A DNA stretch of 64,000 bases from Bacillus sp. Marseille-P3661 (GCF_900240995.1 NZ_LT965953.1:1871018-1935017); one strand, 5' to 3'; shown: positions 1 through 9,561, numbered from the stretch's first letter. The notes: generated by a model from the letters alone, not told the origin. Numbers and translations are program-made.

Positions 1-1364
1 CCCGTTACCATCTCTACTTTTGGTTGATAGTGCAGGATAAGCTGCTTTTTGTAAATAGCTTTTTTTAATTCACGTTCCAATAGTAGCTTTCTTTCTAGAA
101 TACTTTCATCTTCTTTCAAATAAAACTCAAAGTTATTACGCCCACGCTTTTTAGCTAAATACATTGCTTTATCTGCATTCTTAATGAGAGTATCTGCATC
201 TTCCCCATCATTTGGATATGTACTAATTCCAATACTTGGCGAAGAATAAAATTCCTCCCCGTCAATAATAAATGGAATAGTAAAGCATTTCAAAATACGT
301 TCTGCAACCTCCTGAGCATGTGAAGAGTCGCCATTCTTTAATAAAACAAGAAATTCATCTCCACCTTGTCGTGCAACAACATCACCATCACGAACGTTTT
401 TAACGAGTCTTTCGCTTACTTGTATCAACAAATTATCTCCTAATTTATGTCCCATCGTATCATTGATAAATTTAAATCGGTCTAAATCTATAAAGAGTAA
501 AGATAGTTTGTTGTTAGTTCCTTTATAATTAGCTAATGTCTCTTCTAACTGCCTATTTAAAAGAAAACGATTGGGCAACCCCGTTAAATGATCATGGTAT
601 GCCAAATGCTCAATTTTTTCTTGATATTCTTTTTTCGAAGTAACATCTTTACCCACAACCAAAATTGCAGGCTGTCCTTTAAAATTAATAATTTTCCCTA
701 GCATTTCTAAGTAGAGCTGCTTACCGTCAGGTCTACTTACTTTATATTCAATAAACTCATTTCCTCTATGATCCTCCGATACTTCACGGATACGCTGAAC
801 GAGCTTTTCTCTGTTTGATGGATCAATAAACTCAGTAATTGATTTTCCTATGATATCAGATACTTTATTTATACCGAAAAGTTCTAGGCTAGTTGGATTA
901 GCATAAACAATTTTTTGATACTGATGAATGACGATGAGTTGGGGTGCATTCTCGACAACACTTCTATATCGCAATTCACTTTCTTTCATTTCCTTTAGTA
1001 ATCCGCCTACTAGGAGTGCAATCGCAAAAGAAACAACTGTAAATCCTATGTGATTATATAAACGAATATCAATATCGTTTATTCCGCCTCCGTGCTGAAC
1101 CTCATAAACAACACCCATTAAGCTGTGAAATAAACTAAAAATTGATATCGATAGTAACATTTTTCGTATGCTAAAATAAATAGCAAAAACGATAATAGGA
1201 ATTAAAAACAGAAGATATACAACTAATGGTGTATCTGAACGAAGGATAAAATCTATTAAAAAAGGGATTATTATACAAGCGATACTCACTAACCATAAGT
1301 GAACTGACATTGCCCGAAAATCCTCTACATTTCTTTTGTTAATACCGTTTTGGAAGAGAGTCAT
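1..1364 (-). CDS. Membrane PAS-GGDEF-EAL cyclic-di-GMP protein (3' end outside window)
   Basis: The frame is open from an ATG at 1364 to the window edge (454 codons), so the C-terminus is missing. The ATG follows an AAAGGAG ribosome site. Residues about 20-122 form four hydrophobic segments, a PAS domain follows at about 125-245, and then a GGDEF domain whose active-site motif RQGGDEF is intact at residues 332-338. The last visible residues (about 433 onward, LILHYQPKVEM) are the beginning of an EAL phosphodiesterase domain. Such proteins make or degrade cyclic-di-GMP at the membrane in response to a signal sensed by the N-terminal part. Whether the EAL part is active cannot be seen. A second GGDEF-EAL gene lies at 38911-40632. 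Confidence 0.9.
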   Translation of the reverse strand, partial: MTLFQNGINKRNVEDFRAMSVHLWLVSIACIIIPFLIDFILRSDTPLVVYLLFLIPIIVFAIYFSIRKMLLSISIFSLFHSLMGVVYEVQHGGGINDIDIRLYNHIGFTVVSFAIALLVGGLLKEMKESELRYRSVVENAPQLIVIHQYQKIVYANPTSLELFGINKVSDIIGKSITEFIDPSNREKLVQRIREVSEDHRGNEFIEYKVSRPDGKQLYLEMLGKIINFKGQPAILVVGKDVTSKKEYQEKIEHLAYHDHLTGLPNRFLLNRQLEETLANYKGTNNKLSLLFIDLDRFKFINDTMGHKLGDNLLIQVSERLVKNVRDGDVVARQGGDEFLVLLKNGDSSHAQEVAERILKCFTIPFIIDGEEFYSSPSIGISTYPNDGEDADTLIKNADKAMYLAKKRGRNNFEFYLKEDESILERKLLLERELKKAIYKKQLILHYQPKVEMVT

Positions 1365-1565
1365 AATATACTCCTTTAATTTCTTTTTTTTAATTGCAAG
1401 TTTCATTATGCATTGTTAGTTACTTAGTAACAATAACTAATATAAACAATGACATTCCTATTTTTCGATTTTGGATAGGAGTATATTCCTATTTTCTAAA
1501 GCGGCAGTTATTCCTACTTTGGAGTTATTACTATCTTTAACCACTGGCAAATAAAAATAAGCAAA

Positions 1566-1599
1566 AATGGCACCCATTAAATTTAATGGGTGCCATTTC
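1566..1599 (-). terminator. Terminator after prs paralogue
   Basis: The palindrome AAATGGCACCCATT / AATGGGTGCCATTT is followed on the minus strand by a T-run. It lies just beyond the prs stop at 1625. Confidence 0.8.
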
Positions 1600-1624
1600 A
1601 TATTTTCAACTTAAGGTGGGGTTA

Positions 1625-2626
1625 CTAACTCAACACTTTTTCACCTTTTACAACAGGAGTGTCCTCTTCAGTTTTTATCTCAAATAATGGTGTTACTGCT
1701 TTTTCATTATGGATACGATCTATCGCATCTGCCAATAATGGTGCAACAGAGATCGTCGTTACCTTTTTGCTATGTTTCTGTTTTGGTAACTCAATCGTAT
1801 TTGTCACTACTAACTCTTTGATCGGTGATGATTCAATTTTGTAAATAGAATCCTTCGTAAAAACAGCATGCGTACACCCCGCATATATTGCTTTAGCACC
1901 GTTATCTGCCAATGCCTTAGCTGCAAGAGTCATCGTTGTGCCCGTATCAATTAAGTCATCGATAATAATTGCATTTTTCCCCGTTACATTTCCAATAACT
2001 TGAAGTGTTTCTGTACCATCTTGTTCAAGCTTTCTTTTATCGATCAATGCTAGTGGAGCATGTAACAAATTAGCTGCTGTTCTTGCTCTCACGATTCCAC
2101 CATTATGTGCGGCTACCACCACAACATCTTCTAATCCTTTACTTTCAAAGTATTCAGAAAGGATTGGTACGCCTATTAAATGTTCAACCGGAATATCAAA
2201 AAATCCTTGAATTTGTGGTGAATGTAAGTCCATTGTAAGAACCCTATGCGCCCCAGCCGCTTCCAATAGATTCGCAAGCAGCTTAGCTGTAATAGGCTCA
2301 CGTGAACGGGCCTTTCGATCTTGGCGAGCATATCCAAAATAGGGAATTACAATATTAATTACACTTGCAGATGCTCTTTTCAAAGCGTCAAGCATAATCA
2401 AAAGCTCCATTATACTTTTGTTAACAGGATCAGAAGTAGATTGGAGAATATAAACTTCACATCCTCTAACGTTTTCTTCTATATGTATTTGAATCTCTCC
2501 ATCACTAAATTCGTTGACCGAGACTTTACCTAATTCACAGCCCAACAACTCTGCCATCTCTGTTGCCAGAGTACGATTCGAATTCAATGCAAACATTTTA
2601 AATTTCTTTTTAAGTTTGTATGTCAC
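1625..2626 (-). CDS. prs: Ribose-phosphate pyrophosphokinase, divergent stand-alone paralogue
   Basis: The enzyme makes PRPP from ribose 5-phosphate and ATP in the cytoplasm, for nucleotide, histidine and tryptophan synthesis. The family blocks ARQDRKARSREPITAKL, QIQGFFDIP and the PRPP loop DDLIDTGTT are visible. An upstream in-frame ATG at 2665 has no ribosome site. I start at the GTG at 2626 because GGGGGA sits 7 bases before it and the resulting 333-residue protein has the usual short N-terminus before ALNSNR. Two conserved segments differ from the housekeeping enzyme as I recall it: the SPDHGG loop reads AAHNGG, and the flexible loop after DKR is KLEQDGTET. The gene is alone, not beside gcaD/glmU, and has its own terminator, so it is probably a second copy. 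Confidence 0.88.
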   Translation of the reverse strand: MTYKLKKKFKMFALNSNRTLATEMAELLGCELGKVSVNEFSDGEIQIHIEENVRGCEVYILQSTSDPVNKSIMELLIMLDALKRASASVINIVIPYFGYARQDRKARSREPITAKLLANLLEAAGAHRVLTMDLHSPQIQGFFDIPVEHLIGVPILSEYFESKGLEDVVVVAAHNGGIVRARTAANLLHAPLALIDKRKLEQDGTETLQVIGNVTGKNAIIIDDLIDTGTTMTLAAKALADNGAKAIYAGCTHAVFTKDSIYKIESSPIKELVVTNTIELPKQKHSKKVTTISVAPLLADAIDRIHNEKAVTPLFEIKTEEDTPVVKGEKVLS

Positions 2627-2867
2627 TTGAAGTCCCCCACACATTTGATTTCTATTAATCTTCATTTATCATACTATAAACGTTATCATAATGGTAGGAT
2701 AGTTTGAAATTGGAAATCGTTTATAAATGGAATAGATTCTACAGTAAAATAATTTGTCAGTTGTAATGATGAACCATACGTTTAAATAACACTTCATATC
2801 ACAACCATTCAAGCCATAAAAAAAACGTCGGAACGGTTCATATACCTCCAAAAGCTCATTGCTGGAA

Positions 2868-2893
2868 GTACGAAAACCGTCCCGTGTCATTCA
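2868..2893 (-). repeat. GGGACGGTT dispersed repeat, copy 1
   Basis: On the minus strand this reads GAATGACACGGGACGGTTTT and continues TCGTAC. It is one of three copies of a short motif in the window (the others are at 38629 and 45399). It overlaps the stop codon of the transporter gene. A partner CGGAACGGTT at 2829-2838 pairs with AACCGTCCCG at 2876-2885, giving an imperfect hairpin that may end the operon transcript. Confidence 0.6.
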
Positions 2894-4297
2894 CAAGTTT
2901 AACAGTTGAAAAACATACACCGAACTCATAATCATCAATAAATATACGATCGTAAATTCTAGATTCCAACGTGAAATACGAAAGGGATGTTCTTTTATAT
3001 TGTTTGACATAAGACCAATAGCTGCATTAAAAGGTCCCATTATGAAGGAAGCTACGGCACCTCCAAGCATAGCTAACGCTAATATCTCAGGAGCAATCTT
3101 CAGTACATCCGCATCCAGGACCCCAGCTACGAGAGCTAGCACGATAAGCGGATGCATTCCAATAAAAGTCAATGTAAACGGAATAAGCGGAATAAGTGTG
3201 ATAAACAAATGATTACCCACTAGCTCTTTAATTGATAAGATCCAAACATTAAAAGTTTGATCTGCTCCTGTAACATATAGAGATGAAATGAAAAAACCTG
3301 CAGCTAAAAACACAAAAAATTGGTCTTTCATATTTAACAATTGATTTGTGAAATGGTCTTTAATTCCTTCAAAAAAGTGCTCTGTTTTTCCTAATAAAAG
3401 AGACCATATAAACGAAAATGGAATAACTATAAGTGAAATTAATAAAAGAAAGCCAATATTCATTGTTTGCTCGAGCATCATTACTAATACATTAAATAAC
3501 AAAATAGCAATAACAATATGCACTAGTTTTCCTGAGCGTTCAATTGATTCATCCCCTATAGTAGAATTCATCATTTCCGCCCTTACTTTTTCCCATTCCA
3601 TATCTGTAGGGAAATCGATGTCTTTTTGACGTTTTGCATTTATTATCACACCATTTAACCACGCAAATGATAATCCCAAAATACTTAAAGGAATAAATAT
3701 TGGTAACAATGAATACCAACTTACGCCCGTCATCTCGATAACGATCCCGACGATCGGTGTGACAGGCGCCCATAGTGCTGCCATACCATATCCCTGTAAT
3801 ATAGCTCGACTTAAAAAACGATCCTTTTCTTTAATTGGAAAAAGATCGGCTGAGGGACGCATCGAATAGTACATTAACGGTATTGTTGCAATATTTATGA
3901 AACTACTAAGTAAGTACGATAATCCTGATGTTAAAAAATAAAAATGCAAGGACTTTCTCATTTTATTTGTAAGAATTGTCTTGATTGATTGTTTATAATT
4001 ACCAAGCTTAATTGGCAATGCAAGAATAGGCAAAAGCGCTACAATCGTAACCAAGTTTAACATTCTGCCAAATGATAAAATATAATTATCCCATTCTACT
4101 TCATTAAGTATTAGGAAAAAACACCCTAAAATTAAGAAACTACTTCCAAGTATCTTTAAAAAGCCTTTCATCCTAAAAAACGTAAATAGTAAAATACTGA
4201 TTGTTAATAAAGAGAGCAACCATCTTAGCACATCATGGTCAAAAAAGTTTGACACAATGTATACAAAGATGGCCGTAATAAACATAACCTTTAGCAA
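2891..4297 (-). CDS. Multi-spanning membrane transporter, family uncertain (ion-transporter-like)
   Basis: This is a 468-residue, almost wholly hydrophobic protein with about 11-12 membrane segments and one longer hydrophilic stretch near residues 220-255. The repeated, small-residue-rich segments, for example ALAMLGGAVASFIMGPFNAA near the C-terminus, resemble the organic-anion carriers of the ion-transporter superfamily, but I cannot name a subfamily. It starts at a TTG at 4297 with a weak GGTGAT upstream. It is the last gene of the minus-strand carboxylate locus, 124 bases after the flavoprotein at 4422-5915, so a second organic-acid importer or a product exporter is a reasonable guess. Substrate and direction are unknown. 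Confidence 0.7.
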   Translation of the reverse strand: MLKVMFITAIFVYIVSNFFDHDVLRWLLSLLTISILLFTFFRMKGFLKILGSSFLILGCFFLILNEVEWDNYILSFGRMLNLVTIVALLPILALPIKLGNYKQSIKTILTNKMRKSLHFYFLTSGLSYLLSSFINIATIPLMYYSMRPSADLFPIKEKDRFLSRAILQGYGMAALWAPVTPIVGIVIEMTGVSWYSLLPIFIPLSILGLSFAWLNGVIINAKRQKDIDFPTDMEWEKVRAEMMNSTIGDESIERSGKLVHIVIAILLFNVLVMMLEQTMNIGFLLLISLIVIPFSFIWSLLLGKTEHFFEGIKDHFTNQLLNMKDQFFVFLAAGFFISSLYVTGADQTFNVWILSIKELVGNHLFITLIPLIPFTLTFIGMHPLIVLALVAGVLDADVLKIAPEILALAMLGGAVASFIMGPFNAAIGLMSNNIKEHPFRISRWNLEFTIVYLLMIMSSVYVFQLLNL

Positions 4298-4421
4298 TGA
4301 GGATCACCAACTTGTTATTAATCATCATTCATCATGTCGATCCACAAAAATCCATTAATTGATGGAGTTTTACGATCAAAATATCTGAGTGTTCATGAAT
4401 AGATCTGGAATCCATTTAAAA

Positions 4422-5915
4422 CTATTCTTTAGTGATATGTTCTCCTGCAATACGACCAGAAATCAATGCCCACATGATGTGGAGTCCATGGCCAGCTAAA
4501 ATTAAACCACCTGAGCCAACACTCCCAGCTGCATAAAGGCCATTAATTGGTATCTGATCTTTATTTAATACCTGACAGTGCCGGTTTATATTAAGTCCAC
4601 CTTCCATTGAAGTAAATGCAGCGTTAACAGGGCCTAAGGAATAAAATGGTGGTTTAAGTGTACCTCTAATCGCTGCATCAGCACTATTATTATATTGATT
4701 GACTGCCTTGTCTAAGTTATGAATAGGTATGCCCAATGACGTCGCCAGCTCCGTTAACGTTTTTCCTGAAGATATTAGATCTGGCCGTGATTTTTCATAA
4801 TCCTTCCAATAGGCATACGCAATACCAGGTGCAGTTGAAATAAAATACTCTCCAGATGAAAATTTCTGAGCAATTCTTTCATCCAATATGATATAAGCAT
4901 TGCCATTTGACTGTTTTGCTACATCATATTCAGGTTTCACAATTTCATTGGTAAATCTATTCCCTTCAGAATTCACCAATATCGCACCCTGCTCAAAAAG
5001 TTTTGGCGAAGGTGATGTTCTTACTGTAAGCATTTGCTTTGCTAAATAACTTAATATGACAGGTGGTGAGTACCTCTGAAGATTGGCTAATACTCGATTT
5101 AATAATAAATTAGAAGGTAAACGATCCAATAACGGCGGTTTCGGAGGTGGTAAAAGTCTCAGCTGTGGACCGAATGCTACATCCATGTTTTTCAATTCAC
5201 CGCCAACTTCTACTCCCATTTTATGCCCATCACCCGTGCTTGCTAAATTTATTCCCTCCACTTCTGCTGCCTCAGGACGCATATATTTCGCTTTTAACTC
5301 TGGGCTATTTGAATAATCACCAGTTGATAGTATGACCCCTCGTTTAGCATGAATGGTCAATTCTGAACCATCCTTTTGGACTATTACACCTTCTATAGCT
5401 CCAGTTTCATTTTTTAGCAATTTTATAACTCGAGTGTTTACTAGAATATCCACACCAGCATTTTTAGCATGTTTATGTAGGGCTGTAATATAAACACGGG
5501 CTGTTGGTACACCATTATGCATCCTTGGAACGCGATTAGGTGGTTCCCCAAATGGACCCACGAAAGAAACACCAAGTTTTTTCATCCATTCAACCGTATT
5601 TGCTGCCTCATCCGCAATAATATCTCTTAATTCTTCATTATCTCTCTCATGAAGAGGTCCAATAAATTTCTTCATATCCTCTTTAAAATGTTCAATACTA
5701 TCCTTTATGCCATCACGTTTTTGTATGGAAGTACCAGCAGCTGTTAGCGAGCCAATCGCCATCCGTGTTGTTCCTCCAACCTCCGGATTTTTTTCTAAGA
5801 CTGCAGTTTTTGCGCCGGATTGTGCAGCAGTTAAGGCCGCTGTCAACCCTGCACCACCTGCTCCCACTACAATTACATCGTAATGTAGCGTGTTTTGATC
5901 TTTAATGGATTCCAC
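4422..5915 (-). CDS. FAD-dependent fumarate reductase/ketosteroid dehydrogenase-like flavoprotein
   Basis: The 497-residue protein opens with the dinucleotide-binding motif GAGGAGL at about residue 18 and the ADP-ribose acidic residue in VLEKN. It ends with the second FAD motif LYAAGSVGSGGLILAGHGL, as in the fumarate reductase/succinate dehydrogenase flavoprotein superfamily, which includes soluble fumarate, urocanate and 3-ketosteroid enzymes. These enzymes add or remove hydride across a C=C bond beside a carbonyl or carboxylate. There is no signal peptide or haem motif, so it is cytoplasmic. It starts at a GTG at 5915 after a G-rich GGTGGGGTG. It lies between the MmgE/PrpD gene and the transporter gene, which points to an unsaturated carboxylic acid as substrate; the exact one is unknown. 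Confidence 0.85.
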   Translation of the reverse strand: MESIKDQNTLHYDVIVVGAGGAGLTAALTAAQSGAKTAVLEKNPEVGGTTRMAIGSLTAAGTSIQKRDGIKDSIEHFKEDMKKFIGPLHERDNEELRDIIADEAANTVEWMKKLGVSFVGPFGEPPNRVPRMHNGVPTARVYITALHKHAKNAGVDILVNTRVIKLLKNETGAIEGVIVQKDGSELTIHAKRGVILSTGDYSNSPELKAKYMRPEAAEVEGINLASTGDGHKMGVEVGGELKNMDVAFGPQLRLLPPPKPPLLDRLPSNLLLNRVLANLQRYSPPVILSYLAKQMLTVRTSPSPKLFEQGAILVNSEGNRFTNEIVKPEYDVAKQSNGNAYIILDERIAQKFSSGEYFISTAPGIAYAYWKDYEKSRPDLISSGKTLTELATSLGIPIHNLDKAVNQYNNSADAAIRGTLKPPFYSLGPVNAAFTSMEGGLNINRHCQVLNKDQIPINGLYAAGSVGSGGLILAGHGLHIMWALISGRIAGEHITKE

Positions 5916-6003
5916 TCAACACCCCACCTTTTCACAATTTATATTAGAAAACCATCATATATTTGACCAACAATATAAAGATGAATGACAGCTTATTAGT
6001 TGA

Positions 6004-6024
6004 AGAAAAGGCGCAAGCGCCCTG
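6004..6024 (-). terminator. Short GC-rich hairpin after MmgE/PrpD gene
   Basis: The hairpin GGGCGCTTGCGCC is followed by TTTTCTTC on the minus strand, 70 bases beyond the stop at 6096. Similar GGCGCAAGCGCC hairpins are common in Bacillus intergenic DNA. It may only attenuate transcription into 5915. Confidence 0.5.
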
Positions 6025-6095
6025 TTTATAGTAATCTTGTTACCTTCTAATTTGCTCAAACTTTGACATGGCGTAATTTTCGTTGAAAAGTTGGT

Positions 6096-7532
6096 TTATC
6101 TCGTCATGAAGGGTATTAATTGACAGACATCCTTCATAGATTCCAAATCCAACACTGTTTCTACAATTCTAGTTTGGTTTGCATTAGTAATTGCATTGAC
6201 TGGGAAACTTGAACAGTCATAGAACTTACTGATTAAGTCTGAATCCGTTAGTGGATTTAAATAATGACCTTTTACATACTTCACTTCTTTTTGTAATACT
6301 TGACCATTTTTCAGATGAACTTCTACATTCCCAGGAGTTGGTAAGATATGTTCTTTTTGTTCAACATCTGGATCTAAAACGGGAATTACTTTTTGAGCTA
6401 ATTCAAGAATAACTTCATCATGTCTTGTTTCTTCATTTAATTCTGCAAAGGTGATCTTTTTCTTGACAAGTGCTGCTGCAACCAAATATGGTAAGGCAAA
6501 TTGTGCATCGACTACTCCTCTTTCGCCAACTGGTTTTCTTTTTTGTTCCAATGGTTGACAGACGACACCATAATAAATTCTATTACTCATATTAAGGACA
6601 ATCTTTTCTATTTGTGTAAGATCGATTTGTTCGTGTTGTGCAATCTCTAGGGCCGCACCTAAAGTAGTATGAGTGAATTTGCAGGTAGGATATGGTTTAA
6701 TACTGATCTTTTCTACTTCCCAATCTTTTCCTAAATTGCTAGCCATAATGTCACGGTCATAATTGCCATTATAAAATGAATTGTAGTACCCAAACTTACC
6801 TTCTAGGCAGTTTCTTGGTCCTGTAATATTCAATTCTGCCATTTGAGCTGATAAAATACCGTTCTTAGCGGTTATACCCTGTTGAACTCGGACTGATAAA
6901 GCCCCTTCTAATAATCCTTGTTGCGTTCCAGCAGCTTGCCCAAAAGCTAACCCCATAGCATTAAGCATTTGATCACGATCTAACTGTAACAATTTCGCTG
7001 CCGTCATTGCTGCACCAAATGTACCACATTGATACGTAGTCGACATTCCGCGGTAAGGATCTTTGTCACTCTTTGGTGGTACTCTAGTAGCCAAGCTCAT
7101 TCTAGCTGCTACCTCTATGCCAATAGTAACTGCTTCTAAGAACCGTTTCCCATTACAACCACCTATTTGTTCCGAAGTTGCTAAAGCAGCAGGAACTATG
7201 GTTGCTGTTCCATGTAGTAATGCACTTTCATGGACGTCATCCACTTCCATTGCACGTGCCATCGTTGCATTCACCAATGCAGCATTTAATGCAGGCACTT
7301 TTTGTCCAGATCCTATAATCGTTGCCTCCGGAGTTCCTCCCCAGCCTGTTATAAGTCTAGTCAATTCAGTACAACCCTCTGCCTCACTCCCACAAAGGAT
7401 TGCCCCTAATGTATCAAGCATCAATCGTTTTACATAATTAATAGTAGAAGTTGGAATATTTTCATATGTAGTTTCTTGAACAAAAGAAACTAAGTCCTGA
7501 ACGACATCTTCCTCTAATTCTCTGTATTCCAT
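6096..7532 (-). CDS. MmgE/PrpD family protein
   Basis: This family includes 2-methylcitrate dehydratase, cis-aconitate decarboxylase and iminodisuccinate epimerase, all acting on di- or tricarboxylic acids. The 478-residue length and the all-helical N-terminal part with MEVDDVHESALLHG at about residues 94-107 fit the family, as do the downstream glycine-rich segment and the KPYPTCKFTH block. The ATG at 7532 is preferred to the GTG two codons upstream because AAAGGAG is then 9 bases away. It sits between two fumarate-reductase-like flavoprotein genes and under a LysR/TRAP/TAXI set, so it probably dehydrates, decarboxylates or epimerises the imported acid. Which reaction it runs cannot be told here. 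Confidence 0.88.
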   Translation of the reverse strand: MEYRELEEDVVQDLVSFVQETTYENIPTSTINYVKRLMLDTLGAILCGSEAEGCTELTRLITGWGGTPEATIIGSGQKVPALNAALVNATMARAMEVDDVHESALLHGTATIVPAALATSEQIGGCNGKRFLEAVTIGIEVAARMSLATRVPPKSDKDPYRGMSTTYQCGTFGAAMTAAKLLQLDRDQMLNAMGLAFGQAAGTQQGLLEGALSVRVQQGITAKNGILSAQMAELNITGPRNCLEGKFGYYNSFYNGNYDRDIMASNLGKDWEVEKISIKPYPTCKFTHTTLGAALEIAQHEQIDLTQIEKIVLNMSNRIYYGVVCQPLEQKRKPVGERGVVDAQFALPYLVAAALVKKKITFAELNEETRHDEVILELAQKVIPVLDPDVEQKEHILPTPGNVEVHLKNGQVLQKEVKYVKGHYLNPLTDSDLISKFYDCSSFPVNAITNANQTRIVETVLDLESMKDVCQLIPFMTR

Positions 7533-7604
7533 CCCCACACACTCCTTTATAAAATCTAGTATCGCTAAAAAATCTTATTCATTTTCACAAGAATCAAAGA
7601 TTGT

Positions 7605-7821
7605 GGCTGGGACAAAAGAGTTCTATCAAAAGAAAAGTCCGAACTACCGTTCCGGAAATATACTTCGCGGGATACCACGGGCGGCTGATAAGCCCCCAAG
7701 TGCTGACGCACTGTGGGGTCTCATCTAGGCCTTTCCTCCCGTAGGAGTCTGCGTATATTTCCTCCGCTAAGTTTGTGAATTGTTCGTCTTTTGAGTTAAA
7801 TAAATTAGTTATGTCCCAGCC
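7605..7821. repeat. 217-bp palindromic intergenic repeat
   Basis: It is bounded by GGCTGGGAC (7605-7613) and its exact inverse GTCCCAGCC (7813-7821). Nested inside are TCAAAAGA..CGAAC arms and perfect 10-bp arms GGAAATATAC (7654-7663) / GTATATTTCC (7753-7762). The minus-strand frame through it is an artefact of the structure. The layout matches the GC-richer hairpin repeats scattered between genes in many Bacillales genomes. It separates the TcuA-like gene from the MmgE/PrpD gene. The stretch 7533-7896 holds nothing else. Confidence 0.75.
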
Positions 7822-7896
7822 TCCTGTCAAAGTGATACTTTGGACTAAATCTTTCGATTTTCTATACTAGCGAGATATTCTAAATTAAAATTTTGA

Positions 7897-9399
7897 TTAT
7901 GCCAATTGCATGGACTGAACAAATTTAGCTGCATTTTCTCCAGCAATCTTTCCAAAGACTGAGCCTGACATTAAACCTGCTCCACCAACATAGCTAAAGT
8001 ACCATATACCCCCTACTAATTCACCTGCTGCATATAAGCCAGGAATAGAAAGTTCTGACGTGTCCTGAACTTCTGCTTTTGGATTAATTTTTATACCTCC
8101 AAATGTAAAGGTAAGTCCACAAGTGACCGCATAGGCTTCAAAAGGACCTTCATCAATCGTGTTAGCCCAGTTTGATTTTGGAATAGCCAAACCTTCTGTA
8201 CCGCGTCCATCTTTAATGTTAGGGTTAAAAGGAACGTCCGTTTTAACGGCTTGATTGTATTCTTTAATATTTCTTAGGAATCCTTCTGGATCAACACCAT
8301 CAAGTTTTTGCGCTAACTCTTCCAATGTATTGGCTGTCACCTTTGTCACTTGTTTGATGCGATATTCATCTTTTAATAGATGTGTAACTTTACTATCAAA
8401 TATTTGCCATGCAAAATACCCTGGTTGATTTAAAATTAACCGTCCGTGAGTGGAATACGTAAAAGATTTAAAATCTTTACCTTCATCCGTAAAGCGCTCT
8501 CCATTTGCATTAACCATAATGCCGTACGGGAAACCATATTTTTGAAAAGCATTCAAGGATAAATCACCAAATTCAGGAGCATTTCGATCCCAGCCTACTG
8601 CATGACAACCAGACCAATGTCCGAACGGCATTGCGCCAGCTTTCAGCGCCATGTTAATACCGTCACCTGTGTTATACCTCGTACCCCTTATTTTTGCTAA
8701 ATCCCATCCTGGCCCTAAATATCTTGTTCGCATCTCGGCATTAGCTTGGAAACCACCATTAGCTAGCACTACTGCCTTAGCTTTAATTTCAGTGGTTTTT
8801 CCTTTCACCTTTGCGATAACTCCATGTACGCCTTCGTCATCATGAATCAATTCTTTTACATGGGCGTCGTAAATAATAGTAATTCCTTCTCGTTCTGCTG
8901 CTTCAATCTGGGAATTGATTAGGCCCAGTCCACCACCTGCTGCTTCTACAACTAAGCCGCCGGAAAATTTAAACTTCCCATCTACTTTGTATGCTTGTCG
9001 TCCGTAGATCGGAATAAAGCGTATTTTTTTAGAACGCATCCACTTCATTACACTTAAGCTATTACTAACTAATGTGTCCACGAGATCAGGATCTGCTCTA
9101 TATTCCGTTACCCTAGCCACATCATTAAAATATTGTTCTTCTGAATAACTACCAAAATCAGTATTTGCAATCTCTTCTTCAGATAAATCTGTAACTATGT
9201 CCTTAATATCCTCAATCCCGTTAAAAGGAAAAAGAATTGAGCCAGCGGTGTATGCACTATTTCCACCCCGTTCTTTTTTAGGAGCCTTTTCTAGTACTGT
9301 TACATGAACACCCTGTTCTCTTGCAGCTAGTGCAGCACATAAAGCAGCGTTTCCTGCCCCTACAATAATGATATCCGTTTCTAATTGAACTTTTTCCAT
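7897..9399 (-). CDS. FAD-dependent oxidoreductase, tricarballylate dehydrogenase (TcuA)-like
   Basis: This 500-residue flavoprotein begins with GAGNAALCAALAAREQG and VLEKAPKKERGGNSAYT. That arrangement (GNAALCAA, then ERGGNSA) is typical of TcuA, which oxidises tricarballylate to cis-aconitate, and of its relatives in the fumarate-reductase flavoprotein superfamily. The C-terminal FAD motif IPGLYAAGELVGGIWY and a serine/glycine-rich tail complete the fold. The start is the ATG at 9399, preceded by GGAGG with 8 bases of spacing; an upstream in-frame start at 9456 has no such site. It follows the TAXI receptor gene and precedes the MmgE/PrpD gene. In Salmonella tcuA is also controlled by a LysR regulator, as seems likely here. 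No TcuB-like electron-transfer gene is visible, and the substrate is inferred. Confidence 0.85.
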   Translation of the reverse strand: MEKVQLETDIIIVGAGNAALCAALAAREQGVHVTVLEKAPKKERGGNSAYTAGSILFPFNGIEDIKDIVTDLSEEEIANTDFGSYSEEQYFNDVARVTEYRADPDLVDTLVSNSLSVMKWMRSKKIRFIPIYGRQAYKVDGKFKFSGGLVVEAAGGGLGLINSQIEAAEREGITIIYDAHVKELIHDDEGVHGVIAKVKGKTTEIKAKAVVLANGGFQANAEMRTRYLGPGWDLAKIRGTRYNTGDGINMALKAGAMPFGHWSGCHAVGWDRNAPEFGDLSLNAFQKYGFPYGIMVNANGERFTDEGKDFKSFTYSTHGRLILNQPGYFAWQIFDSKVTHLLKDEYRIKQVTKVTANTLEELAQKLDGVDPEGFLRNIKEYNQAVKTDVPFNPNIKDGRGTEGLAIPKSNWANTIDEGPFEAYAVTCGLTFTFGGIKINPKAEVQDTSELSIPGLYAAGELVGGIWYFSYVGGAGLMSGSVFGKIAGENAAKFVQSMQLA

Positions 9400-9538
9400 C
9401 AAAATACCTCCAAATATCTCTTTTAAAATTAATCTGCCAAACTGTATGACAGACATTTATTTCCGATAGGAACTTCTAATTTATCTTTTCAAATCTCGTT
9501 TAACCTTTTAAAATATTAAGTAATAATTTATCTGCTGA

Positions 9539-9561
9539 TCAGAATATACGCTATATTCTGA
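9539..9561. promoter_or_regulatory. Perfect palindrome upstream of TcuA-like gene
   Basis: The 10-bp arms TCAGAATATA and TATATTCTGA are separated by cgc, 140 bases upstream of the flavoprotein start. The plus side ends in CTTTTTTAG, but no plus-strand gene precedes it, so an operator is more likely than a terminator. The half-site TCAGAATAT recurs at 13047 in the LysR/TRAP intergenic region. Confidence 0.45.

Noticed and set aside
2669-2890. 73-codon minus-strand frame after the transporter
   Set aside because: It begins exactly in the GGGACGGTT repeat, has no ribosome site and runs through AT-rich DNA. It is an artefact of the repeat.
7594-7830. 78-codon frame starting TGGWDITNLF
   Set aside because: It is the translation of the 217-bp palindromic repeat; there is no start context.
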